The translations under genes were made by a program, and so were the position numbers. A DNA stretch of 15,681 bases from Methanobacteriota archaeon. Lineage in GTDB: Archaea; Altiarchaeota; Altiarchaeia; IMC4; QMZM01. The DNA is taken from positions 1 through 15,681 of the forward strand of contig CAIYYO010000017.1 in assembly GCA_903930485.1 (NCBI GenBank), in the 5' to 3' direction. The notes below the pieces were generated by a model that saw only the letters and a list, made by a program, of their open reading frames with translations, had not been told where the DNA came from and did no database searches. Every line of letters begins with the position of its first letter. Positions within the stretch are counted from its first letter, which is position 1. This document shows positions 7,701 to 14,819 of the stretch, one piece after another.

Positions 7701-10700
7701 CTTTTCCGGGACCGACGAATGCAGTAAATGCAGCATAGAGAACAAGAAGGCCAACGCCAAGGACTGCACCCAGACCTCCGGTTCAACCTGCCCGGATTCC
7801 AACTTGCACGACTGCTGGAACAAGGTCTGCAAGATAGACTCCAGTTTCTCTCTCCAGGCCGACGTCGGTAAAAGCGACGGCAGCGGTTCTTTCTACGGCC
7901 TGCCGTACGACAAGAACACCGGCTGTCCCCCGGGGGGATTCGAGAAAAAGGACGTCGTGAGCTATGATCATCAGTGGACTACAGGCGACACACCTAAGAC
8001 CGAGCAGAAATGCGTGGTACCCGCAGGCGTTCTTGCCATCACCAGGATAGATTTCCCAAGCCCGCAGAGCGTCGGAAAGGTCGACATAGCCTTCGTCGTC
8101 GACACCTCGGGCTCGATGGAAGACGAGTGGAACAGCCTGTGCAACGTGATAAAGGACGTTGTAGCGGACCTGCAGCTCAAAGGCATAGACCTGAAGTACA
8201 CGATCTACGGCATGGGCGGAACGTCGAATATCATATCCGGGAAGACATGCGAAGGCGCCCAATTGCTCTCGGTCGACAAGCTCAAGAGCGTCGACTCCGG
8301 CATAGACGTAAAAAACGACAACTGCGCACGCGAGAGCTGGGGCCCGGGTTGCCTCTACGTTTCCGCAAACAACCAATGGAGGGACACGGCAAGGAAGATC
8401 GTCATACCCATCGGCGACGCCGAAGCCATCTGCGGCTGGGACGCTCCTGAATGGGACAACGCCAAGATAGACCAGGCCGCGGCATCGATCAAGGCGAGAG
8501 ACGTAACGGTCTACGGCCTTTACGGGGACCCTGGTCCAATCGGCAACAAGCAGAAACTAACCGACGAGATGAACAGGCTCTCCAAAGGGACGGGCGCGGA
8601 ACAGGCTTATCCCTTCAGCTCGAGCGAGGAGGACCTGAAGAAGAAGCTCGAAGACATCGCCAAGCCCAATGATGATCAGCTGCGTTACGTGGTTTCCAGC
8701 ACCGTATTCATCAAGAACAGGTCTCTTTCCGCCGACGACAACGTCTGGGAGCTTTACCAGGAGGATACGCAGGCGATCAAGGTCGATGTACCGGCGGACG
8801 TGGATACCAGAAATCCGGGCACGACAACGACTACGACGACGTCCATGTCTTCTTCTTCGTCAGGTGGGACTACGTCTACGTCCACCACTATACCGGCGAA
8901 ACAGGTTGATATGACGCTTTACCCGTCTTTCCACGCGATCCTGCGCGGCAACATGCCGTTCAACATCACATACGTCAACATCACCAACGAGAGCACAGCA
9001 TACGTTCTAAGGATGATCTATGTCCCGAAGGACGCGGCCGACGACGGGAGAAAGCTGGTCGTCACGGCAGGAATTGATTTCAATTACACCCTGCTCGAGC
9101 ACGCCCGGAACTTCGTCGCAGACGTCAATACGACTTACGTTTCGCAGCTCACGAGGAATAAATATTATACTTCCTGCAACCACCAGCCGTGCGACTGCTC
9201 CTGCGGAGGCGATTCTTCGGCCCTGAATTACGGCCTGTCAGGAGGAGACGTCGACTCGTGCGGCGGACTCTCCAGGGAACAAACGTGCTCATGCGACTGC
9301 GGCGACGGCGGAAGCGGGTGCACCATCGAGACGACGGCAACGAGGAGGGAGATAGAGACACAGGTCGTCAACGACACCTACAGCGAGACCGACAGGCTCC
9401 CGGTGCAGGGCATAGGACACGCCGACGTCGCATGCGGCAGCCTGACGCAGCTCGACATCGAAGGCACCATAGACCAGCTCGTCGACGAAAAAGGCAACGT
9501 GGTAATAGCTTCCTCGATAGACAATCCGATCCGGATAACTATGACGCCGGACATACTCGGCGGCTTCGTGTTGAAGGTCAACGAGTCCTTCATCACATAC
9601 AACGCCCTGATATATCCCGTAAGGCACATCCTGCAGAGAAAAGAGTCCGGGCCAATACCCGACACCCAGGTAAACAACTACGACGACATGTACAAGGCCC
9701 AGGATACGTGGTACGATTTCCCTGAGCAGTGCAAGAACACATGTCCCTCGATGCTGTGCGACTGCAACGCCGGCCAGCAGCTTCAGCCTGAATGCTTCTA
9801 TTTCGGAGGGAAGAGCATCTCTAGGGCTCCGAGGACCGACTGCGCCTGCGTAGCCCAGGGCTGCTACGCCGACCCCTGCGTCTCGGAAAGGGACTACCAC
9901 GAGGAAGAGGGAAGCGCGATCGCAAACGGGGACTTTGAAGGAGGCTTGGAGCCTTACTGGAAATTGAAGAGCGGAGATGCGAACGTCGTATTCCACGGGA
10001 TTACCGGAAAGGCCCTGAACCTCAGCGGGGCAGTCGAACAGGACATACCCGGCATGCACACGCTGCCTTACGACCTGCTCTGCCTCGAGTACGGGATGGA
10101 AAAGTATCCCGCGACTGCGGGAAAGCTTGACTTGACCGTGACCTTGGACGGCATAGAGAAGAAATACAACATCTGGACCTTCGACGCGGATTGCAAGGGC
10201 TGCATGGGCTGGAAGAAGAGCTGCTTCCCGGTAGTGGGACACATATCGAAGATAAGGCTTGAAAGCGATACGGCCGTCCTTGTAGACAACGTCAACATCG
10301 GGAAATACTATGACTACATCGGGCTTTACAGCTACGACGTACCCAAGCTGCAATACATGGATTCGACGGTCGACAGCTGGGACTCTTACGGCCTGCTCCG
10401 CACCGACGGAGTAAGCCACGTAGACAACGTCTACACATTCAACTTCAGGTCCTTGCCCCGCGAGACGGTGGAAACCACCAATGGCTACGCGACAGGAACT
10501 TTCACCTACGACGACTTCGACAAAGGATACATGGTGCTGGACACATTCTACGACCCCATCGTCATACCCCTTTACCCGAACACGATGGGCAGGGACAGGG
10601 ACCCGTCGTCGGACGAGGCTAAGTATTACCCGGTGTGCTACAAGCTTAACCTCACCTGGAGGGATGCTACGACCCTCGACGTCTCCACCTCGCCGACCGG

Positions 10701-11430
10701 TTATACAGTGGCCAAGGGATCTACGGTTACAGTCAAAGGAAAACTGCTGTACCATGGCAGCAAACAACCTCTCGCCAACCAGAGGATATACTTCGACCTC
10801 AATGGCGAAGACATATGGGGATGCTCTCCGTCCTCGGACCTTAAAAGAGACTACATATTCAACATAAACGAGATCGCAGGAAACAAGGACCAGCAGAAGA
10901 ACCTAGTAGACCTGTTCAGATCACTCGGATCGAAGCAGTTCGACCAGATAGCGCTTGACCTTGAAGGCGCGACCTATTCGTCAAGCGGCGGGAAGGTTAC
11001 CATCACGCCCAAGAAAGGCAGTGCTGCGACCCTGGAGATCAAGGACGGCAGGAGCGTGTTCACTACCGCGGACGGGAAAAAGATAGACATAGGAGTCATC
11101 GGGTCCGCGGACGCGAACGACAAAAATTGCGTCTACGCATCCGAATACCACAAGACCCTTGCATACGCATTGACGAACGACCAGGGAATCGCCTCCTTCA
11201 CATTCATATCCAAAGGCACAGTGGTATCCGGCAGCTATCTCGGAGGAGACGGTTCGCCGAGCGGCGGGACGGCTCAGCTGCACACGATAAGCATAAAGTC
11301 GCCGCTGCTTTCGACCGAGTTCCTGTTCCTCGCGCTCGTGCTCATATTTGGCGTGTTCTCGTTCAGGTTCTTCAAAGACAAGAGGATGGATCTCTACACG
11401 TGGTGGAGGGAGTTCAAGGGAAGGAAATGA
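4798..11430 (+). CDS. Giant secreted, membrane-anchored multidomain surface protein with vWA domain
   Basis: Encodes 2210 residues. In order it has: a signal peptide (MVRQKAVLAFIVLLSLLLPS, ending about IAHAA); a Cys-rich block at about 200-249; a proline-rich spacer with KP repeats at about 353-378; a beta domain starting near 480; a Cys-rich stretch at 952-1011; and a von Willebrand A domain at about 1096-1290 with MIDAS motif DTSGS at 1102-1106 and a matching GD at 1206-1207. Next come a Ser/Thr linker at 1342-1365, Cys-rich blocks at about 1461-1508 and 1644-1696, a jelly-roll (CBM-like) domain at about 1709-1834 (NGDFEGGLEPYW to LVDNVNI), an Ig-like domain at about 1968-2166 with a large internal insert, and a C-terminal transmembrane helix at 2174-2192 with a basic tail. 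Many N-x-S/T sites are present. It is likely an extracellular adhesin or structural part anchored by its C-terminus. It is first in an operon with four VirB6-like proteins. Confidence 0.93.
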   Translation: MVRQKAVLAFIVLLSLLLPSYIAHAAGECTAKKFVHVKLNPFDILKGGLVMDEFHLTDETNHDDGAFNLGQDYYDENHKCGIMVHTIGSFSVHGVDMVWAGKLGKLSKGSSGSIADDLGQNYYACDPRECSTNPACKAGNGLMVLCNWKTEVTSDGIAGPGGVIGADVTFGAKYGDATGSGSDVSLSVSAQKYGPKNDVLCGDDGKWHECDSQGCACVANYQCTADGKWEWCPYSCKDGVCQIAKPAEHDCQDILKDKGESTDAFPKACNIKVKVVDFSTTGDKQYVSLTVTYNGEDAGKSMNIECNNKENDVSTEGDKRCFISCDGIFPDLKDNGKLKPALKACYDVPAPKPVDEPDVKDVPKPVPKPIDDRNPVDVTKVKVDYKEPVVKCEQYYGVLEVLNESGAHPEVKDPPECKFTQKVTVDNSPDQKCAMVENDGSFDAKDYQVIDIPPCAQSAEDFAAQGIDVFGVLGTQKKKEPVDTECPGEITIVDTHIPENNNDIIFSIAFKNTGKISCEYKPCVYGLKDGTGDRSPAGDKKPAEWQEMSCYSDYVKLSPGQESSVEISSTGNLWNFISDILKGNIKDLTGWNVRDLNGKIDIKLFSRKDSEDQKEVDDKENAVCKDNALELCHYTEMKMDQSLGKEVPQIVYGVVDTTKYEVKANDQKDDKENLLRYWLINRMMFHDMDVDECSRPVEGSSDLVDVKFYTIVRDAEYRKYVQDHFGLESSYKKYSDMGYDADYLYCYKTDLRNTSRCREFNQLMYSMTLSGNNPRYIDSNYLKDIRDWNLYQTVDEITPLDKGYTWPAPAYDPYPCSLAMDRDYYIKGDNITLTYMNAPPGCYMRLYALSLDGKTWNLKKEWKVESWGNETYMPLEADVEQRWEASLSMGSCAVKDDALVNITAAKNVMSKIFAITPLLDDTRNNARWTKTGNDTLFIGTGLDRYDKCEVSCDSKKNCNTFEEDKCLPFSGTDECSKCSIENKKANAKDCTQTSGSTCPDSNLHDCWNKVCKIDSSFSLQADVGKSDGSGSFYGLPYDKNTGCPPGGFEKKDVVSYDHQWTTGDTPKTEQKCVVPAGVLAITRIDFPSPQSVGKVDIAFVVDTSGSMEDEWNSLCNVIKDVVADLQLKGIDLKYTIYGMGGTSNIISGKTCEGAQLLSVDKLKSVDSGIDVKNDNCARESWGPGCLYVSANNQWRDTARKIVIPIGDAEAICGWDAPEWDNAKIDQAAASIKARDVTVYGLYGDPGPIGNKQKLTDEMNRLSKGTGAEQAYPFSSSEEDLKKKLEDIAKPNDDQLRYVVSSTVFIKNRSLSADDNVWELYQEDTQAIKVDVPADVDTRNPGTTTTTTTSMSSSSSGGTTSTSTTIPAKQVDMTLYPSFHAILRGNMPFNITYVNITNESTAYVLRMIYVPKDAADDGRKLVVTAGIDFNYTLLEHARNFVADVNTTYVSQLTRNKYYTSCNHQPCDCSCGGDSSALNYGLSGGDVDSCGGLSREQTCSCDCGDGGSGCTIETTATRREIETQVVNDTYSETDRLPVQGIGHADVACGSLTQLDIEGTIDQLVDEKGNVVIASSIDNPIRITMTPDILGGFVLKVNESFITYNALIYPVRHILQRKESGPIPDTQVNNYDDMYKAQDTWYDFPEQCKNTCPSMLCDCNAGQQLQPECFYFGGKSISRAPRTDCACVAQGCYADPCVSERDYHEEEGSAIANGDFEGGLEPYWKLKSGDANVVFHGITGKALNLSGAVEQDIPGMHTLPYDLLCLEYGMEKYPATAGKLDLTVTLDGIEKKYNIWTFDADCKGCMGWKKSCFPVVGHISKIRLESDTAVLVDNVNIGKYYDYIGLYSYDVPKLQYMDSTVDSWDSYGLLRTDGVSHVDNVYTFNFRSLPRETVETTNGYATGTFTYDDFDKGYMVLDTFYDPIVIPLYPNTMGRDRDPSSDEAKYYPVCYKLNLTWRDATTLDVSTSPTGYTVAKGSTVTVKGKLLYHGSKQPLANQRIYFDLNGEDIWGCSPSSDLKRDYIFNINEIAGNKDQQKNLVDLFRSLGSKQFDQIALDLEGATYSSSGGKVTITPKKGSAATLEIKDGRSVFTTADGKKIDIGVIGSADANDKNCVYASEYHKTLAYALTNDQGIASFTFISKGTVVSGSYLGGDGSPSGGTAQLHTISIKSPLLSTEFLFLALVLIFGVFSFRFFKDKRMDLYTWWREFKGRK
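8083..8668 (+). other. von Willebrand factor A domain within the giant protein
   Basis: The first strand and MIDAS loop read DIAFVVDTSGSM, with D1102, S1104 and S1106 as metal-binding residues. A second conserved turn, RKIVIPIGDAEA, carries D1207 where the family usually has T-D-G. vWA domains bind a divalent metal and usually mediate protein adhesion or complex assembly. The block contains several cysteines, unusual for a cytoplasmic vWA but consistent with an extracellular one. Confidence 0.85.
8821..8892 (+). repeat. Thr/Ser-rich linker with ACN-codon repeat
   Basis: Residues 1342-1365 are almost only Thr, Ser and Gly: six Thr, then Ser-Met-Ser5-Gly2 and a mixed Thr/Ser run ending in IP. 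The DNA starts as a near-perfect ACG/ACA/ACT triplet run. Such linkers in archaeal surface proteins are often O-glycosylated stalks separating domains; here it follows the vWA region. Confidence 0.75.
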
Positions 11431-12692
11431 AAAACAAGCTCATCACTGCGTTGGCGATCATTTCCCTCTTAGCTCCGTCCATTTATGCGTCGGGCGCCAA
11501 GCCCCCTACCCAGGTATGGGAAAGCCTTCCAGACATCGTCAAGAATGTGAAGACCGGCTGGGACAGCTGGGGCAACACAAGGATTAAAAATTTCCTGTCC
11601 GTGCACCATGGAGAACACCCGAGGCTCCTCCTGTATTTCGCCTTCCTTTACTTCTTCGTCGAAGGAGTCTCGGAAGACGTATCGAGCAACCTCGAGAAGT
11701 ACATACTGATGAACCCGGACCCGATGAAGCCCGAAGTGCTTAACGTCCTAAATTTCTTCATCTCCGCCCTGCAGAGGATATACATCCTCGCCATAGCTGC
11801 GACAGCGCTCTATATGCTCTTCGGCTCCCTTTCCCCCCGGCAGAGGGCTTTGTCGAAATACATGCTCGGAAGGCTCGTCCTCGGTTTTCTTCTGGTCAGC
11901 ATATCGCCCTACATCATCTCCCTAGCATTCCAGCTGTCCTCGCAGACGACCTCGATGATCCTGGCCCAGGCAGACTCGAATGTCGTCAAGAGCGAATACA
12001 ACGGCGTGCTGTTCAAGTGCTGGGTCTACAGCTTTGCGGCAGTAGCCGCTCCCGTCGTTTTTGAAAATACGGCCTGGCATAAGCTGGAAGGCTATATCGA
12101 TAAAAGATTAGAGAACATAATCGAGGAATTGACTCCGGACCATGTCGTCGCCCATTCGGCAGCAGACGCCCTGGCCGGACAGTATACCGACATGGATCAG
12201 CTCGAGTCCCTTGCGGAAAAAAGCGCGAAACAAACAGCCGAAGGAACCACCCTCGGCCAGACCCTCCAATGGGTAGATAAGATAAAGATCGAGCCCCAGG
12301 CCGCCTTCACTTTCCCGTTCCTCATGCTCTCGATGCTTCTCGTATTCGGCCTCTACGGGTTCCTTTCCCTGAGGTACATCATGGTCATGGTATGGACCCT
12401 CCTTTTCCCGCTGACGATCTTTTTCTCTTCATTCGAGCTGACGAAAGGCCTGGGAAGGAACATGGCCGAGCAGACCATCTTCTGGATAATCATGCAGGTC
12501 TTTTACGCGGTAAGCCTGTGCGTCGTGGCCGTAGGTTTTGCCCTCATACCCGCGGGTTATGAATTCTTCGGCATAGGGCCAGGGGATCCTTTTGCCTATT
12601 TTTCCGTCAGCTTCTTTACTATAGGGGGACTGCTGGTCTTCCTCCTCAGCCCGCTGTTCCTTCTAATGATGACTCAGAGGAGGACCGCATGA
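11427..12692 (+). CDS. VirB6/TrbL-like polytopic membrane protein, paralog 1
   Basis: Encodes 421 residues, starting at an ATG that overlaps the stop of the giant gene (ATGA). It has a signal peptide (about 1-22, ending IYASG) and then an N-terminal exported segment to about 110 containing MNP (95-97). Hydrophobic helices lie at about 115-134, 150-170, 293-313, 317-336, 350-374 and 394-415. Family signatures are the basic loop SPRQRALSK (136-144), VSISPYII (157-164), LRYIM to LFP (315-328) and LGRNMAEQTIFW (342-353). It differs from its siblings by an extra segment of about 60 residues near 215-285, polar and helix-prone, after the second helix. The C-terminal block resembles the VirB6/TrbL inner-membrane channel family of type IV secretion. 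The frame is open upstream inside the giant gene, but the signal peptide fixes the start. Confidence 0.85.
   Translation: MKNKLITALAIISLLAPSIYASGAKPPTQVWESLPDIVKNVKTGWDSWGNTRIKNFLSVHHGEHPRLLLYFAFLYFFVEGVSEDVSSNLEKYILMNPDPMKPEVLNVLNFFISALQRIYILAIAATALYMLFGSLSPRQRALSKYMLGRLVLGFLLVSISPYIISLAFQLSSQTTSMILAQADSNVVKSEYNGVLFKCWVYSFAAVAAPVVFENTAWHKLEGYIDKRLENIIEELTPDHVVAHSAADALAGQYTDMDQLESLAEKSAKQTAEGTTLGQTLQWVDKIKIEPQAAFTFPFLMLSMLLVFGLYGFLSLRYIMVMVWTLLFPLTIFFSSFELTKGLGRNMAEQTIFWIIMQVFYAVSLCVVAVGFALIPAGYEFFGIGPGDPFAYFSVSFFTIGGLLVFLLSPLFLLMMTQRRTA
12678..12683 (+). promoter_or_regulatory. AGGAGG ribosome binding site of paralog 2
   Basis: AGGAGG ends 5 bases before the ATG at 12689, inside the last codons of paralog 1. 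Together with the ATGA overlap it supports this start and coupled translation within the operon. Confidence 0.55.
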
Positions 12693-13732
12693 AAACCAGT
12701 ACCTTTATGACGGCCTTGACCGTATTCATATTACTCTGCACGGTTTTCACGGCATGCGCAGACGAACCCTCTACCTCGTCCGGGGGGGCCGACATAAAGA
12801 GCTTCTGGGACAGCACAGGCCTCGGGGAGATGGTCTGGTGGGCGAAGAGGCTCATCTATGCCGGTTTATCGCTCGAAGTCGCAAAGTGGGACTTCGGCCA
12901 CCTGATCGACAATCTCAAACTGCTCGTGCTCATGAACCCGAATCCAAGGAGCGGAGATGTCCTGAACTATATCGGCACGTTCATAAAGATCGTCATCCCG
13001 CTCTACATGCTTGCGATAGCAGTCACGGGCTTCTATCTGCTCCTCATCAGCGGTTCGCCGAAGGGAAGGGCTAAGGCCAAGTTCCTGATGAGAGACCTTG
13101 TCGTCGGGATGGTCGCTGTATCATTGTCGCCTTTGATACTCCAGCTCCTTGTCAACGTGTCCTACCAGGCAACTGATGCAGTCCTTTCGCAGACCGACAT
13201 CGGCATCGTCACGACCTCCATGACCTCGGTTTTGGGAGGCACCGACCCGGTAAACGGGGTCTTGTGCCCGCTTTGCGTCCTGCACACGTTCGTTACATTC
13301 ATCGAGATCGAGCTAGGGTATTACACCTTCCTGCCCTTCTTCCTCGTCGTCTGGGGCAGCCTCGTATTCTTCTTCCTGAGGTTCGCGATAATAAGCCTCT
13401 GGATGATAATCTTCCCACTCTCGGTCCTGCTTTACTCTTTCGCGACCACCCGCGACGTTGGAAGGAACATGCTCGAGCAGACGATACTCTGGATATACAT
13501 GCAGTTCTTCATAGCAGTCATCCTTGTGGCGGTCGCCTTATGCCTTACCCAGAGGCCTGCAGGATTCATGTCAGTCGGCATGGCCAACGACCTGCCAAGC
13601 AACATAGTGGAAAAAACTTTCATCTGGTACCTGCCCTCGGTCCTCTTCGACTTCATACCATTCATAGGATGCCTTGTGATGATCATAGCGCCTTTACTTA
13701 TGCTGAGGCTTTTCAAAGGATTCCTGCCCTAA
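12689..13732 (+). CDS. VirB6/TrbL-like polytopic membrane protein, paralog 2
   Basis: Encodes 347 residues and overlaps paralog 1 by ATGA. The signal sequence runs through about residue 22; it ends FTAC-ADE, so C23 could be a lipid-modified cysteine, though the lipobox is imperfect. Signatures are NP at 83-84, the basic loop SPKGRAKAK at 123-131, VSLSPLI at 144-150, an aromatic helix ending LRF at 231, IFP at 241-243 and VGRNMLEQTILW at 257-268. About six hydrophobic helices are visible, at roughly 101-121, 137-156, 211-231, 233-252, 263-285 and 322-342. The region between the second and third helices holds a CPLC motif (193-196), a possible disulfide or metal site facing outward. It is the most compact member of the set and is probably a subunit of the same membrane complex as its neighbours. 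Confidence 0.85.
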   Translation: MKTSTFMTALTVFILLCTVFTACADEPSTSSGGADIKSFWDSTGLGEMVWWAKRLIYAGLSLEVAKWDFGHLIDNLKLLVLMNPNPRSGDVLNYIGTFIKIVIPLYMLAIAVTGFYLLLISGSPKGRAKAKFLMRDLVVGMVAVSLSPLILQLLVNVSYQATDAVLSQTDIGIVTTSMTSVLGGTDPVNGVLCPLCVLHTFVTFIEIELGYYTFLPFFLVVWGSLVFFFLRFAIISLWMIIFPLSVLLYSFATTRDVGRNMLEQTILWIYMQFFIAVILVAVALCLTQRPAGFMSVGMANDLPSNIVEKTFIWYLPSVLFDFIPFIGCLVMIIAPLLMLRLFKGFLP

Positions 13733-13735
13733 GAG

Positions 13736-14815
13736 ATGAAAACACATATACGGCTCATAGCGGCCGCATCCATCCTGATCCTCCTAGCCTCGGCCCTGAA
13801 CGCGTCGGCCCTCTCGGTAGGGGACGTCAAAAAATGGCTCATGAGCGGGGGCGAGGCGCAGAAGGCATTCTACACCTACGAGGTCGTCGGACCCATCTCG
13901 AGGATGATCTTCATCTACTCGAACATGGGGGCCTGGATGGTCATGTATGGGAACTCGTTCTCGGACCACTTCCAGGAGATAATCCTTGCAAACCCTTCGC
14001 TCAACGCCTCGTCGGCATCCTACAATCCCGAGATCGTGGATCTTATGTCCGTCTCCATACGGCTGCTGCTGCCGGCCTACCTCCTCACGGTAGTTTTAAC
14101 GGCATTCTACATGCTCTTCATGTCCGCATCTCCGGAAGGCAGGTTCAAAGCCAAAGCGCTGCTCCAGCGGCTCTTCATATCCATGATATTCCTGTCCCTC
14201 TCGCCCCTGATAGTGCAGGCAATGCTCGACACCTCGCAGTACATGTCGCAGGCGATAATCGACCAGTCCGATACCGCGGCCGCTAAAGAGATCCTGCAGG
14301 GAGGGATATGGGGAGCCTACTGGATAACCTCCAAGATCGGCATGACGGACCTTGAGCTGGCTATCGGTTTCTGGACCTCCATTTACGTCATGGCCTGGAT
14401 GCCTTATTTGATAGTCTCTCTCAGGTACATAATGGTCGTGATGTACAGCATACTTTTCCCCATAGGCATCGTGCTATACTCTTTCGTGGTTTTCAGGGGC
14501 CTGGGCAGGAAGATACTCGAGCAGTCCATGCTCTGGATATTCATGCAGGTCTTCTTCGCTCTCATAATAATGACCATAGGCGCCAGCGCCAGCTTTTATA
14601 ACGTGCTGCCGGATCAGGACAACATAGTCCTCTCAGGAGTGAACATCCTCCCGGTTCCCTTCATGGACCAGATATTTACAGAGATCACCTCGCTCCTGAA
14701 GATACCGTTCTTCTCGACGAACATCATAGCCTTCACCCTTGGCTCGGCATCCTACGGCCTGTTCTTCGCAGTGCCGTTCATGATGCTCAGGCTCCTACAC
14801 AAATTTTTACCCTAA
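13736..14815 (+). CDS. VirB6/TrbL-like polytopic membrane protein, paralog 3
   Basis: Encodes 359 residues, starting 3 bases after the stop of paralog 2. A signal peptide (about 1-25, ending NASA) is followed by an exported N-terminal part with NP at 86-87. The family signatures are SPEGRFKAK (132-140), LSLSPLI (153-159), SLRYIM (228-233), LFP (240-242) and LGRKILEQSMLW (256-267). Hydrophobic helices sit at about 108-130, 146-163, 208-228, 231-250, 264-284 and 329-352. It ends KFLP, like the KGFLP end of paralog 2, which supports common descent. The loop between helices two and three has a serine/aspartate pattern (DQSDTAAAK) matching SQTDIG in paralog 2. Co-transcription with the genes on both sides is very likely. 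The specific transport role is inferred from the VirB6-like C-terminal block. Confidence 0.85.
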   Translation: MKTHIRLIAAASILILLASALNASALSVGDVKKWLMSGGEAQKAFYTYEVVGPISRMIFIYSNMGAWMVMYGNSFSDHFQEIILANPSLNASSASYNPEIVDLMSVSIRLLLPAYLLTVVLTAFYMLFMSASPEGRFKAKALLQRLFISMIFLSLSPLIVQAMLDTSQYMSQAIIDQSDTAAAKEILQGGIWGAYWITSKIGMTDLELAIGFWTSIYVMAWMPYLIVSLRYIMVVMYSILFPIGIVLYSFVVFRGLGRKILEQSMLWIFMQVFFALIIMTIGASASFYNVLPDQDNIVLSGVNILPVPFMDQIFTEITSLLKIPFFSTNIIAFTLGSASYGLFFAVPFMMLRLLHKFLP

Positions 14816-14819
14816 AAAA

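Noticed and set aside
9289..10767. 492-codon open frame on the minus strand
   Set aside because: It is antisense to well-supported domains of the giant protein, is rich in Val, Arg and His as expected from the complement of GC-rich codons, and has no recognisable domain.
11127..11426. Upstream extension of paralog 1 into the giant gene
   Set aside because: The signal peptide begins at the ATG at 11427, and the ATGA overlap fits the operon pattern.
13264..14286. 340-codon open frame on the plus strand in another frame
   Set aside because: It spans the junction of paralogs 2 and 3 out of frame; both paralogs have signal peptides, shared motifs and tight spacing, and this frame has an Arg/His/Pro-rich composition.
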